Positions 1 through 9,818 of a stretch of 64,000 nucleotides of DNA are shown here, one piece after another. The notes below the pieces were generated by a model. That model made no database searches. It was not told the DNA's origin and worked only from the letters and a program-made list of their open reading frames with translations. The DNA lies in NCBI RefSeq assembly GCF_013184805.1, contig NZ_JAATNG010000007.1, forward strand, positions 222,712 to 286,711, in the 5' to 3' direction. Source of the stretch: Pseudoruegeria sp. HB172150 (GTDB lineage: Bacteria > Pseudomonadota > Alphaproteobacteria > Rhodobacterales > Rhodobacteraceae). The position numbers were made by a program, and so were the translations under genes. Every line of letters begins with the position of its first letter. The stretch's first letter is position 1.

Positions 1-230
1 GCGAGGCGCTGGCCGCCGAACTGCGCCGCCTCACCGGCTCCGACCGCTTCGGCTTCATCGCCCAGCACCGCGGCATGTTCAGCCGGATCGGCGCGACGCC
101 GGAACAGGTGGTCGAGATGCGCGAGAAGCACGGCATCTACATGGTCGGCGACAGCCGCATGAACATCGCCGGGCTGAACGATGAAAGCATCAGGGTTCTG
201 GCCAAGGCGATCGCCGACGTCGGCGTCTGA
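1..230 (+). CDS. tyrB: Aspartate/aromatic amino acid aminotransferase, C-terminal fragment
   Basis: Only the last 75 codons lie in the window; the frame is open from base 3 and ends in TGA at 228-230. The visible part carries the C-terminal hallmarks of class Ia aminotransferases: the FGFIAQHRGMFSRIG segment and the MVGDSRMNIAGLN segment, which contains the arginine that binds the substrate alpha-carboxylate in this family. The enzyme would be a cytosolic PLP-dependent transaminase of aspartate or aromatic amino acids. The gene stands alone on this side and is followed by a clear terminator. The symbol is by family; tyrB and aspC cannot be told apart from this fragment. Confidence 0.85.
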   Translation, partial: EALAAELRRLTGSDRFGFIAQHRGMFSRIGATPEQVVEMREKHGIYMVGDSRMNIAGLNDESIRVLAKAIADVGV

Positions 231-254
231 CGCCGCCCCGTTACCAGAAAGCTC

Positions 255-279
255 AAGGCGCCCCTCGGGGCGCCTTTTT
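255..279 (+). terminator. Rho-independent terminator after the aminotransferase
   Basis: A GC-rich stem (aaggcgccc / gggcgcctt) closes a short loop and runs directly into five T residues. It starts 25 bases after the stop codon. Confidence 0.85.
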
Positions 280-374
280 CGTTCCGACAGCCCGGTACCG
301 CTGCGGCGCCTGAAGAATTTCATGCCTCCGGCGGGGATATTTCAAACCAGAAGAAGCAGGCGGATCCGCGCATG

Positions 375-401
375 AAAAAGCCCGGGCGCGAACGCCCGGG
401 C
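375..401 (-). terminator. Rho-independent terminator after amtB
   Basis: A perfect 9-bp stem (gcccgggcg at 380-388, cgcccgggc at 393-401) with a CGAA loop. Read on the minus strand it is followed by five T residues (AAAAA at 375-379 on the plus strand). It lies about 30 bases beyond the amtB stop and faces the terminator of the convergent aminotransferase. Confidence 0.85.
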
Positions 402-431
402 CAGTTTGTCTCGGACTGACAGGAAGGGAAA

Positions 432-1766
<1,335 letters not shown>

Positions 1767-1801
1767 TTCGTTGCGTCCTCTCTTCATCTCTCTGCGCCGC
1801 C

Positions 1802-2140
1802 TTACAGCGCGTCCTCATTCGTCTCGCCCGTGCGCACGCGAACCGCGGACTGCAGGTCGAGGACAAAGATTTTGCCGTCGCCGATCTTGTCGGTCTTTGC
1901 CGTGGTCTGGATGGTTTCGACCACCTGGTCGGCCATCGAGGCCGGCACCGCGATTTCCAGCTTCACCTTCGGCACGAAGTTCACCGCATATTCCGCACCG
2001 CGATAGATCTCGGTGTGGCCGGACTGCGATCCGAAGCCCTTGATTTCCGTAACCATCATGCCGCGCACGCCGATGGCGGTCAGGGCTTCCCGGACCTCCT
2101 CCAGCTTGAACGGCTTGATTGCTGCAATGATGAGTTTCAC
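1802..2140 (-). CDS. glnK: Nitrogen regulatory protein P-II (GlnK)
   Basis: Trimeric P-II signal protein that senses 2-oxoglutarate, ATP/ADP and uridylylation state and gates AmtB. I choose the GTG start at 2140: it gives exactly 112 residues, the family's standard length, beginning VKLIIAAIKPFKLEE, and AAGGG sits just upstream. The T-loop is intact, with Tyr51 in EIYRGAEY as the uridylylation site, and the C-terminal signature around VLDLQSAVRVRTGE is present. It lies directly upstream of amtB in the same direction. The upstream region holds two TTGCACA repeats but no convincing sigma-54 element. Confidence 0.95.
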   Translation of the reverse strand: MKLIIAAIKPFKLEEVREALTAIGVRGMMVTEIKGFGSQSGHTEIYRGAEYAVNFVPKVKLEIAVPASMADQVVETIQTTAKTDKIGDGKIFVLDLQSAVRVRTGETNEDAL

Positions 2141-2259
2141 GTCTTCACCCTTCCGATTGACAGGTCGCCCCTGCGGGATTCCACGCCGCACAGAAAGCGC
2201 GCGCTGACCCCGGGTGACAATGATGTGAAGGTCAATTTACGATCTATTAGGACATCGAA

Positions 2260-2277
2260 TTGCACAATTTTTGCACA
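2260..2277. promoter_or_regulatory. Direct TTGCACA repeat upstream of glnK
   Basis: TTGCACA occurs at 2260-2266 and 2271-2277, 11 bases apart, in an AT-rich stretch about 120 bases upstream of glnK. The spacing is one helical turn. NtrC sites contain GCAC half-sites, but these are direct rather than inverted, so the assignment to NtrC is only a guess. Confidence 0.3.
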
Positions 2278-2405
2278 GTTTGGTGTTTCTGATTAAAAAA
2301 TGTGCAGGTCAAAAAGATGCCACATTCAAACGGTCCTGTCTCCACATTCGCGCCCGCAGCGTTTATCCTGACCAAAACCAAAGGCATCGAGTAGCAGACC
2401 CTTAC

Positions 2406-4646
2406 ATGAGCGGGAACGGACCAAAGCGGCCGCCCCTTGTAGCCGATAAACGGCCCAAGGCGTCCGGCAAGCCGAAGACGTCGAAAAAGCCGTCGCCCTC
2501 AAAGGCGCGGGGCAAGTCCAGTGGCGGACGCCGGGGCCGGCGTCGCACGGCGCCGCGGCGTCGGCGCGGAATACTGGGATTTTTCGGCGCGATCTTTGCG
2601 TTTTTCTTCCGGCTGTTCTTCCGGCTGTTCCTGGCCGGAACCGCCGCGGTGGTGCTGATCCTCGGGATCTCGACCTACTATTTCAATTCCCAGCTTCCGC
2701 CGCTCGAGGATCTGCTCGACGGCCGGTCGCGCGGCTCCGTCACCATGCTCGACCGCAATGGCGAGGTCTTTGCCTGGCGCGGCGAGCAGTTCGGCGGCTA
2801 CATCACCGCCGACACGGTCTCGCCGCATCTGAAGAACGCCGTCGTCGCCACCGAGGACAAACGCTTCTACCGCCATTTCGGGATCAGCCCGCGCGGCATC
2901 GCCTCGGCGATGCGGATCAACCTGCGCGAGGGCCGCGGACCGCTTTCGGGCCACGGCGGCTCCACCATCACCCAGCAGGTGGCGAAACTGCTCTGCCTCG
3001 GCGTGCCCTACGACAAGGAAGTGTGGAAGACCCAGGCCGATTACGAGGCCGACTGCCGCCGCACCACGGTCTGGCGCAAATTGCAGGAGATGCCGTTCTC
3101 CTTCGCGATGGAGACGAAATACACCAAGGACGAAATCCTTTCGATCTATCTCAACCGCGCCTATCTCGGCGCCGGCGCCTATGGCTTCGAGGCCGCCGCC
3201 CAACGCTATTTCGGCAAATCCGCCGCCGAGGTGAACGCGCCCGAGGCGGCGATGCTCGCCGGGCTCCTGACCGCACCGTCCTATTACGCTCCGACCGCCG
3301 ATCTGGCGCGGGCGCAGAACCGCGCGAACGTGGTGCTGGGCCTGATGCACGAGCAGGGCTATCTCACCGATCAGGAGTTCGCCCATGCCGAAGGCGCGCC
3401 GGCCGAGCTGTCGCAGGCCGCAGAGGCCAGCGCCGGAGGCTATTTCGCAGACTGGATCATGGATTCCGGCCCGGGATTCCTGACCCGGGAGACGACCGAG
3501 GACGTGATCATCCGCACCACCTTCGACCAGCGCATCCAGGAGGCGGCCGAATCCGGGCTGAACGCCGTTCTCGATGCCAAGCTCAAGGAAGGCTCCAAGG
3601 CCCAGGCGGCGGTGGTGATCATGTCCGCCGATGGCGCCGTCCGCGCCATGGTCGGCGGACGTCAGTTCAAGGGCATCGCCGGTCAGTTCAACCGGGCCAT
3701 CATGGCCAAGCGACAGACCGGTTCGGCCTTCAAGCCCTTCGTCTACGCGACCGCGCTGGAACTCGGCTACCGTTACGACGACACCATTCTCGACGGGCCG
3801 TTGACCATCAACGTCCCCGGCTCCGGCCCGTGGTCGCCGCGTAACTACACCCGCGAATTCTATGGCGAGGTGACCCTGACCGAGGCGCTCGCGCGTTCAC
3901 TCAACACCGCCACAGTGCGCCTGTCCGAGGCCGTTGGCCGCGAGAATGTGCGCCACGTTGCAGAGGATTTCGGCATCGTCTCGGACCTCGCCGTCGGTCC
4001 GGCGCTGGCGCTCGGCACTTCCGAGGTCACGCTCCTGGAAATGACAGGCGCCTATGCCGGCATTCTGAACGGCGGCTCCTCTGTGAAACCCTACGGCCTC
4101 ATCGACCTCCGCCTGATGGGTGACGACGCGCCGCTGATGGACCAGGCCGGCGGCATGGGCGAGCGGGTGATCTCCGAAGACGCAGCGCGCCAGCTCGTCT
4201 ACATGATGACCAAGGTCATCGAGTACGGCTCCGGCGGGCGCGCGAAACAGCCCGGCCGCGAGGCGGCGGGCAAGACCGGCACCACCCAGGCATCCCGAGA
4301 TGCCTGGTTCATGGGCTTCACCGCCGATTACGTCGCCGGCGTGTGGATGGGCTATGACGACAACACGCCGCTGGCCGGCGTCACCGGCGGCGGCCTGCCC
4401 GCCGAAATCTGGGGCGAGGTGATGACCCGCGTTCACGAGGGCCTGCCGGCCAAGCCGCTGCCAATGATCGACCCGAACACCTTCCCGCCGCGAAATCCGC
4501 CGCCCAACACCGTCGACAACGGCTTTGGCAATCGCGGCGGCGGCGGTTTCGGCAGTGGCCCCCTGACCACGCCGGATCGCGGCGGCACCGCCGACCGCAT
4601 CATCCTCGACGTGCTCGATTCGATCTTCGGCATGCCGAACCGCTAA
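2406..4646 (+). CDS. Class A penicillin-binding protein (transglycosylase/transpeptidase)
   Basis: Bifunctional peptidoglycan synthase of about 746 residues, anchored in the inner membrane. A very basic N-terminus (Lys/Arg/Pro-rich, residues 1-55) is followed by one membrane helix (about 60-85). The GT51 glycosyltransferase domain has EDKRFYRHFG with the catalytic Glu and GGSTITQQVAK. The transpeptidase domain has the three active-site motifs: SAFK in RQTGSAFKPF, SLN, and KTGTT. The tail is rich in Gly, Pro and Asn. The ATG at 2406 begins the basic tail; a longer frame to 2271 exists but its extension looks non-coding. It stands alone between glnK and the cobalamin gene pair. Confidence 0.92.
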   Translation: MSGNGPKRPPLVADKRPKASGKPKTSKKPSPSKARGKSSGGRRGRRRTAPRRRRGILGFFGAIFAFFFRLFFRLFLAGTAAVVLILGISTYYFNSQLPPLEDLLDGRSRGSVTMLDRNGEVFAWRGEQFGGYITADTVSPHLKNAVVATEDKRFYRHFGISPRGIASAMRINLREGRGPLSGHGGSTITQQVAKLLCLGVPYDKEVWKTQADYEADCRRTTVWRKLQEMPFSFAMETKYTKDEILSIYLNRAYLGAGAYGFEAAAQRYFGKSAAEVNAPEAAMLAGLLTAPSYYAPTADLARAQNRANVVLGLMHEQGYLTDQEFAHAEGAPAELSQAAEASAGGYFADWIMDSGPGFLTRETTEDVIIRTTFDQRIQEAAESGLNAVLDAKLKEGSKAQAAVVIMSADGAVRAMVGGRQFKGIAGQFNRAIMAKRQTGSAFKPFVYATALELGYRYDDTILDGPLTINVPGSGPWSPRNYTREFYGEVTLTEALARSLNTATVRLSEAVGRENVRHVAEDFGIVSDLAVGPALALGTSEVTLLEMTGAYAGILNGGSSVKPYGLIDLRLMGDDAPLMDQAGGMGERVISEDAARQLVYMMTKVIEYGSGGRAKQPGREAAGKTGTTQASRDAWFMGFTADYVAGVWMGYDDNTPLAGVTGGGLPAEIWGEVMTRVHEGLPAKPLPMIDPNTFPPRNPPPNTVDNGFGNRGGGGFGSGPLTTPDRGGTADRIILDVLDSIFGMPNR

Positions 4647-4729
4647 AGCCTCTGCGCCAAAATGCCGGTTTGGTTTTCCCGCCGCACCGGCTACATGCTC
4701 CCCAAGCCGGGCAACAAAGGACCGAACCC

Positions 4730-4939
4730 ATGTGGCAGGATCCCCTCTTCGTCGTCATCGTCATCGCGGTGCTGCTGGTTCTGGTGATCCTGATGGTCGG
4801 CATTGGCAGCTTCGCCAAGGGCGGAGCGTTCCACAAGAAACACGCCAACCGCATCATGCGCTACCGCATCGCGGCGCAGGCGGTGGCGGTGCTGCTGGTC
4901 CTGCTCTTCGTCGCGGTGCGCCGGATGGGAGGGAACTGA
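4730..4939 (+). CDS. Twin-transmembrane HIG1-like small protein
   Basis: A 69-residue inner-membrane protein with two hydrophobic helices (about residues 6-27 and 46-63) separated by a basic loop, FAKGGAFHKKHANRIMRYRIAAQ, which resembles the HIG1/twin-membrane family conserved beside cobalamin adenosyltransferase in Rhodobacterales. AAAGG lies upstream of the ATG. Its stop overlaps the next start (TGATG), so the two genes are translationally coupled. The biochemical role is unknown; HIG1 proteins elsewhere associate with respiratory complexes, but that is not shown here. Confidence 0.8.
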   Translation: MWQDPLFVVIVIAVLLVLVILMVGIGSFAKGGAFHKKHANRIMRYRIAAQAVAVLLVLLFVAVRRMGGN

Positions 4940-5511
4940 TGGTCGTTCTGTCCAAGATATACACCCGCACCGGCGACGGCGGCGACACCGCCCTGGGCGA
5001 CGGCACCCGCGTGCCCAAGCATTCCGCCCGCGTCGCCGCCTATGGCACCGTGGACGAGTTGAACGCGACGCTGGGCCTCGCCCGGCTTCATGCGGACGGA
5101 GACCTCGACGCACAGCTCTCGCGCATCCAGAACGACCTCTTTGACCTCGGCGCCGATCTCTGCCGCCCGGGCATGGAAAAGGATGCCGAGGCGGAATACC
5201 CGCCGCTCCGCATCATCGACGCACAGGTCACGCGGCTGGAACAGGAAATCGATGCGATGAACACGCGGCTGGAACCGCTGCGCAGCTTCATCCTGCCAGC
5301 AGGCACCGCCCTGTCGGCGCATCTGCACATCTGCCGCACCGTCGCCCGCCGGGCGGAACGCGGCGCCGTGGAACTCGCCGGACTGGAACCGGTGAACCCC
5401 GCCGCGGTCAAGTACCTCAACCGCCTGTCGGACTGGTTCTTCGTCGCCGCCCGCATCGCCAACGACGACGGCAAAGCCGACGTGCTTTGGGTTCCAGGCG
5501 CGAATCGCTGA
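4939..5511 (+). CDS. pduO: ATP:cob(I)alamin adenosyltransferase, PduO type
   Basis: Transfers the adenosyl group of ATP to cob(I)alamin to form coenzyme B12, in the cytosol. The 190-residue protein opens with the family's nucleotide-binding stretch YTRTGDGGDTALGDG, keeps VDELNA (residues about 38-43), and ends in a helical bundle with ICRTVARRAER and YLNRLSDWFF, both family signatures. It overlaps the membrane gene by one base. Its product would serve AdoCbl-dependent mutases of the ethylmalonyl-CoA route, consistent with etfBA, hbd and mcd elsewhere in the window, although no mutase is present here. Confidence 0.93.
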   Translation: MVVLSKIYTRTGDGGDTALGDGTRVPKHSARVAAYGTVDELNATLGLARLHADGDLDAQLSRIQNDLFDLGADLCRPGMEKDAEAEYPPLRIIDAQVTRLEQEIDAMNTRLEPLRSFILPAGTALSAHLHICRTVARRAERGAVELAGLEPVNPAAVKYLNRLSDWFFVAARIANDDGKADVLWVPGANR

Positions 5512-5604
5512 TCGTCAGATCGGCGGCGAAACCATGGGCTTCGGCGACTGGAAGCGCAAACCGCTGATCCGCAAGTCAGCGGCGAAACCTGGGACCATGG
5601 CCCC

Positions 5605-5970
5605 TTAGCCCGCAACCGGCTCCCACAGCTCGATCGGCGTGCCTTCCGGGTCGTGGATATGGGCGAACCTGCCGATCCCCTCCATCACCGCCTCGTTGGT
5701 CACTTCGATCCCCGCGCCGCGCAGCTGCGCCAGCATCGCGTCCATGTCGCGCACCCGGAAATTCAGCATGAACGACTTGTCGGCCGAAAAGTAATCCGTG
5801 TCGGCCCTGAACGGGGCGAACACGGTCGGCCCGCCTTCCGCCATCCATGGCAGCGTGCCCGCATCCGTAGGCACCGGCGAAATCCCGAGATGGTCGTGAT
5901 ACCACTTCGCCAGTGCGTCTGGGTCCTTCGCCCGAAAGAAGAACCCGCCAAATCCCTCGATCCTCTGCAT
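5605..5970 (-). CDS. VOC superfamily (glyoxalase-like) protein
   Basis: A 121-residue single-module vicinal-oxygen-chelate protein. It has the two expected beta-alpha-beta halves: an N-terminal half with FFFRAKDPDALAKWYHDHLGI and a C-terminal half ending in HIHDPEGTPIELWEP, where the final Glu is a usual metal ligand. Proteins of this size act as dimers in lyase, dioxygenase or resistance roles, and no substrate can be read from the sequence. It stands alone, upstream (in its own direction) of nothing obvious, and is separated from the adenosyltransferase by about 90 bases. Confidence 0.8.
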   Translation of the reverse strand: MQRIEGFGGFFFRAKDPDALAKWYHDHLGISPVPTDAGTLPWMAEGGPTVFAPFRADTDYFSADKSFMLNFRVRDMDAMLAQLRGAGIEVTNEAVMEGIGRFAHIHDPEGTPIELWEPVAG

Positions 5971-6031
5971 CCTGTCCTCCCGTCATGAACTCCAACACGC
6001 CGGCGCGTACCCGTGCGCCAGACCACCGCGC

Positions 6032-6511
6032 CTACGGTACCCGTTCCACCGGAAACCAGATCTCCAGACCGCCTTCGCCTGTTTCCGGGTCGAACTCGCG
6101 CCCGTACAGCTCGAACTGCGGTCCCTGACCCAGTGAATAGCCCGATTGCTCGTCGACCCACTCGCTGAAAAACCATGCCCATGTTTCGCCAAGCTCAGAG
6201 ATATGCCCCCGATGCTCCACCACGGCATAGCGCCCCGGCGGCAGTGTCACCTCTGCCATGCCCTCCGGCAATTCCCAATCCGCGGGCACTTCCGCCCCGG
6301 CGAGATAGTGAAACCGCATACCTTCCTCGAACATGTAGCACACGCCGTACCAGTCGGTCGGATACGGCTCGCCGTACATCGCCGGGTCCAGCATCTCCCA
6401 TTGCGCCGGAATCTCGCGCCGGCTCTCCGCGTCGTATCCCACCGCGCTCCCCGCGATCCGCCGCGGCTCGCGCAGCTCCATGATCCTCGGCTCCGGCCGC
6501 ATCTCCGTCAT
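6032..6511 (-). CDS. GyrI-like / AraC-effector-binding domain protein
   Basis: A 159-residue cytosolic protein without an HTH. The C-terminal two-thirds read as a GyrI-like small-molecule-binding module: YGVCYMFEEGMRFHYLAG, then PPGRYAVVEHRGHISELGETWAWFFSEWV, then QFELYGREFDPETGEGGLEIWFPV, the order seen in that fold. The start at 6511 is chosen because AGGAG lies 9 bases upstream; a longer frame runs to 6664 but its extension looks like intergenic DNA. The ligand is unknown. It is divergent from etfB. Confidence 0.75.
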   Translation of the reverse strand: MTEMRPEPRIMELREPRRIAGSAVGYDAESRREIPAQWEMLDPAMYGEPYPTDWYGVCYMFEEGMRFHYLAGAEVPADWELPEGMAEVTLPPGRYAVVEHRGHISELGETWAWFFSEWVDEQSGYSLGQGPQFELYGREFDPETGEGGLEIWFPVERVP

Positions 6512-6562
6512 TCCGCATGCTCCTGTTCCAGATGGCGAATCGCCGGGCAGCCGCGCCGCCCG

Positions 6563-6574
6563 GTTAGCGCTCAC
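6563..6574. promoter_or_regulatory. GTTAGCGCTCAC palindrome-like site upstream of etfB
   Basis: GTTAGCGCTCAC differs by one base from the perfect palindrome GTTAGCGCTAAC. It lies about 150 bases upstream of etfB. The half-site GCGCTAAC occurs twice upstream of pckA. This shape is typical of LacI-family operators; the factor is not known. Confidence 0.35.
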
Positions 6575-6725
6575 CTTCTGATCTAGCACCGCGAAACCCG
6601 GCGTCCAAACGCCGGAACAGGTCGGATTTGCCCTGTTTCCCGGCTCTAGGACCGGATAACACATGGCGGGAAATCGAAACCGCGCCTGCGGTTAGGGAGG
6701 CGCAGATGACATCGAAAGGATCGCC

Positions 6726-7487
6726 ATGAAGGTACTCGTACCGGTCAAGCGTGTGATCGACTACAACGTGAAGGTTCGCGTGAAGGCGGACGGGACGGGG
6801 GTTGATCTTGCCAATGTGAAAATGTCGATGAACCCGTTCGACGAGATCGCCGTGGAAGAGGCGATCCGTCTGAAGGAAGCGGGCAAGGCGGAAGAGGTCG
6901 TGGCGGTTTCGATCGGCGTCAAGCAGGCGCAGGAAACGCTCAGGACCGCTCTGGCGATGGGCGCCGACCGGGCGATCCTCGTTGTGGCCGCCGACGACGT
7001 GCATCAGGACATCGAACCGCTGGCGGTCGCCAAGATCCTGAAGGGCATCATCGACGAGGAACAGCCGGGTCTGGTCCTCGCCGGCAAGCAGGCAATCGAC
7101 AACGACATGAACGCCACCGGCCAGATGCTCTCGGCGCTCCTTGGCTGGTCTCAGGCCACTTTCGCCTCGAAGGTCGAGATCGAAGGCGACAGCGCCAATG
7201 TCACCCGCGAGGTCGACGGCGGTCTGCAGACGATCAAGGTGAAGATGCCTGCCATCGTCACCGTAGACCTGCGCCTGAACGAGCCGCGCTATGCCTCGCT
7301 GCCGAACATCATGAAGGCCAAGAAGAAGCCGCTCGATGAAAAGACGCCCGCCGATTACGGCGTCGACGTCGCGCCGCGGCTGGAGATCGTGAAGACAGAG
7401 GAACCGGCGGCACGCAAGGCCGGGGTCATGGTCGGCTCGGTCGAAGAGCTGATCGCGAAACTGAAAGACGAAGCGGGGGTTCTCTGA
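6726..7487 (+). CDS. etfB: Electron transfer flavoprotein beta subunit
   Basis: EtfB (253 codons) forms with EtfA the FAD/AMP-containing electron carrier that takes electrons from acyl-CoA dehydrogenases and passes them to ETF:quinone oxidoreductase. It starts [17 protein letters not shown] and carries the AMP-binding region around [24 protein letters not shown], both characteristic of group I bacterial/mitochondrial ETFs. AAAGGA sits 6 bases before the ATG. The stop overlaps etfA by one base (TGATG). The likely electron donors include Mcd encoded at about 24 kb. Confidence 0.96.
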   Translation: MKVLVPVKRVIDYNVKVRVKADGTGVDLANVKMSMNPFDEIAVEEAIRLKEAGKAEEVVAVSIGVKQAQETLRTALAMGADRAILVVAADDVHQDIEPLAVAKILKGIIDEEQPGLVLAGKQAIDNDMNATGQMLSALLGWSQATFASKVEIEGDSANVTREVDGGLQTIKVKMPAIVTVDLRLNEPRYASLPNIMKAKKKPLDEKTPADYGVDVAPRLEIVKTEEPAARKAGVMVGSVEELIAKLKDEAGVL

Positions 7488-8413
7488 TGGCTGTTCTTCT
7501 TCTGGGCGAAGTCAACAACGGCGAACTGTCGCTGGACGCCACCGCCAAGGCCGTGACTGCGGCAAAGACTCTGGGCGATGTCACCGTGCTCTGCGCCGGT
7601 GCCCATGCCGCCGCCGCAGGTGAAGCCGCCGCCAAGATCGACGGCGTGGCCAAGGTTCTGGTCGCCGAGGATGCCTCGCTGGGCCACCGCCTCGCCGAAT
7701 CCACCGCCGCGCTGATCGTGTCGCTGGCCGGCGATTACGACCACATCGTCGCGCCCGCCACGACCGATGCGAAGAACGTGATGCCGCGCGTCGCGGCGCT
7801 GCTCGACGTGATGATCCTGTCGGATGTCTCCGGCGTGATCGATGCCGACACCTTCGAACGCCCGATCTACGCGGGCAACGCGATCCAGACGGTGAAGTCC
7901 TCGGATCCGAAGAAGGTGGTGACGATCCGCACCTCGACCTTCGAGGCGGCGGGCGAACAGGGCGCCGCACCGGTGGAGACGATCTCCGCCGCCGACAACC
8001 CGGGCCTCAGTGAATGGGTCGAGGACAAGGTCGCCGAGAGCGACCGCCCCGAGCTGACCTCGGCGGGCATCGTCGTCTCCGGCGGCCGTGGCGTGGGCTC
8101 GGAAGAGGACTTCGCACTGATCGAGAAGCTGGCCGACAAGCTCGGCGCCGCCGTCGGCGCGTCGCGGGCGGCGGTCGACTCCGGCTACGCCCCGAACGAC
8201 TGGCAGGTCGGCCAGACCGGCAAGGTGGTCGCCCCCGAGCTCTACGTCGCCGTCGGCATCTCCGGCGCGATCCAGCACCTCGCGGGGATGAAGGACTCGA
8301 AGGTGATCGTCGCGATCAACAAGGACGAGGAAGCGCCGATCTTCCAGGTCGCCGATTACGGCCTCGTCGCAGACCTCTTCACCGCCGTGCCGGAACTCAT
8401 CGAAAAGCTCTGA
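7487..8413 (+). CDS. etfA: Electron transfer flavoprotein alpha subunit
   Basis: EtfA (308 residues) completes the ETF heterodimer. The N-terminal half has the variable domain; the C-terminal FAD domain shows [12 protein letters not shown], then [23 protein letters not shown], then [37 protein letters not shown], the classical FAD-binding order for this family. It is translationally coupled to etfB and followed by a strong terminator, so etfBA forms a two-gene operon. Confidence 0.96.
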   Translation: MAVLLLGEVNNGELSLDATAKAVTAAKTLGDVTVLCAGAHAAAAGEAAAKIDGVAKVLVAEDASLGHRLAESTAALIVSLAGDYDHIVAPATTDAKNVMPRVAALLDVMILSDVSGVIDADTFERPIYAGNAIQTVKSSDPKKVVTIRTSTFEAAGEQGAAPVETISAADNPGLSEWVEDKVAESDRPELTSAGIVVSGGRGVGSEEDFALIEKLADKLGAAVGASRAAVDSGYAPNDWQVGQTGKVVAPELYVAVGISGAIQHLAGMKDSKVIVAINKDEEAPIFQVADYGLVADLFTAVPELIEKL

Positions 8414-8460
8414 GTGGGGCGCGCGGCCCGTAAGGACCGTGTCCAAGGTATGCACTGATC

Positions 8461-8488
8461 AAGTCCGCCGGTTTCGGCGGACTTTTTC
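8461..8488 (+). terminator. Rho-independent terminator after etfBA
   Basis: Stem aagtccgcc / ggcggactt around a short loop, continuing into a run of T. It lies about 48 bases past the etfA stop. Confidence 0.9.
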
Positions 8489-8602
8489 CTGCCCGGCGCC
8501 GCGTGCTTTTCAGTGTCCAGCCGCGATGAGCCATCCCTGCCGCCGGTGTCACCCGGATTAGTGGCGTTCCCCGAGGAATTTTCGACCGGGGGAATCAGAG
8601 GA

Positions 8603-9124
8603 TCACATATTTCCCAGAATCTGGCCCGAATGCTCAGCCAGATATATGCGCAGCCAGGGTGTGAACCGTTCCGGTTCGGCGGCAATCTCCGCTTCAAGCT
8701 CGGGCAGACCAACCCACCGGGTTTCCATCACTTCCTGCGGTTTCGGCACCACCTGAAGGTCCGGCCCGGCGGCGCATAGATAGACCTGCACCACTTCGTC
8801 CTCGACCATCCCGTTGCCGACATCGGCGCGATACCGCACCTCGCCCCGGTACTCCGGCCGCAGTCCTGTAATCCCAAGTTCCTGCTCAAGCCGCCGCACC
8901 GCGCAATCCGCATCCGCCTCGCCCCAACGCGGATGCGTGCAGCACGTATTCGCCCACAGCCCCGGCGTATGGTACTTCTCCAGGCTCCGCCGCTGAATCA
9001 ATGTTCTGCCATCCGCCACCACGAAGACCGACACCGCCTTGTGGCGCAGACCCTCGCGGTGCGCCGCCACCTTTTCCGCCGGAACCAGTTCGCCGTTGAC
9101 CCAGGCCGGGATCATCTCCTGCAT
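8603..9124 (-). CDS. idi: Isopentenyl-diphosphate delta-isomerase, type 1
   Basis: Interconverts IPP and DMAPP in isoprenoid synthesis (quinones, carotenoids). The 173-residue Nudix-fold protein has the type 1 features: HKAVSVFVV near the N-terminus, WANTCCTHPRWGE with the catalytic cysteine region, and the Nudix-like RRLEQELGI helix; the second catalytic acidic segment reads MVEDEVVQVYL. The start at 9124 gives the usual type 1 length; a longer frame to 9316 exists without family similarity. It is divergent from the cytochrome gene. No carotenoid or photosynthesis genes are visible near it. Confidence 0.92.
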   Translation of the reverse strand: MQEMIPAWVNGELVPAEKVAAHREGLRHKAVSVFVVADGRTLIQRRSLEKYHTPGLWANTCCTHPRWGEADADCAVRRLEQELGITGLRPEYRGEVRYRADVGNGMVEDEVVQVYLCAAGPDLQVVPKPQEVMETRWVGLPELEAEIAAEPERFTPWLRIYLAEHSGQILGNM

Positions 9125-9346
9125 GCGCCGGCAGATAGGCCATCCCGCGCGCCCGCGCCAGCCCCGGATAAATCGACGCAGGTACGCCCCATCGGTCGCG
9201 GAACCGGTTGCAACCGCAGCCCAAAAAGACAAACTGGCCCCGCGCGCGAGTTGACCATGTTCCGCTCTGCCGGCGCCGGGCGGCCCGATCAGCAACGCCC
9301 CCGACCGCGCCCGCAAGAGCCCGATAGCGAAATGCGAGGGGAGCCC

Positions 9347-9811
9347 ATGAAACGCCTAGCCATCACCAGCCTGACCGCCGCCACACTGGCCCTGCCGGCC
9401 GCCGCACAGGATCTGTCCGAAGCGGCCGCCTATGCCGCCGACGAATTCCGCCAGTGCGCCACCTGCCACGTGATCGTCGATGACGACGGCAACACGATCG
9501 CCGGCAAGCGGTCAAAGACCGGCCCGAACCTTTACTGCGCCTTCGGCCGCGCCGCCGGCACCTACCCGGATTTCCGCTATGGCAAGGATCTCGTCGCCGC
9601 GGGCGAGGCCGGGCTGGTCTGGGACGAGGAACACCTGATCTCCTACCTTCAGGACCCGCGTGCCTTCCTGCAGGAATACCTCGACGATTCCGGCGCCCGG
9701 TCGAAAATGACCTTCAAGGTCCGCAAGGACGGCGACATGGCACCCGAAGACGTCGCTGCAGCCTTTGCCGCCTATCTCAAGGAAACCTGCCCGACTGCCG
9801 CCACCAACTGA
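9347..9811 (+). CDS. Periplasmic c-type cytochrome (class I)
   Basis: A 154-residue secreted protein with a clear signal peptide (MKRLAITSLTAATLALPAAAQ) and one haem-binding motif, CATCH, at about residues 38-42. The likely methionine axial ligand is in SKMTFKVRK in the C-terminal part. This places it among small soluble electron carriers of the periplasm. The CATCH context followed by a long insertion and an extra Cys (NLYCAFG) resembles cytochrome c-552/c-556-like proteins of Rhodobacterales, but the partner is not indicated. Its stop lies 7 bases from the convergent DUF6473 gene. Confidence 0.87.
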   Translation: MKRLAITSLTAATLALPAAAQDLSEAAAYAADEFRQCATCHVIVDDDGNTIAGKRSKTGPNLYCAFGRAAGTYPDFRYGKDLVAAGEAGLVWDEEHLISYLQDPRAFLQEYLDDSGARSKMTFKVRKDGDMAPEDVAAAFAAYLKETCPTAATN

Positions 9812-9818
9812 CGGCGTC

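Noticed and set aside
2141..2330. Sigma-54 promoter upstream of glnK
   Set aside because: A TGGCA near-match on the minus strand lacks the TTGC element at the correct distance.
2271..2405. N-terminal extension of the penicillin-binding protein
   Set aside because: The 45 extra codons resemble intergenic sequence, overlap the presumed glnK promoter, and lack a ribosome site. The ATG at 2406 gives the usual basic N-terminus.
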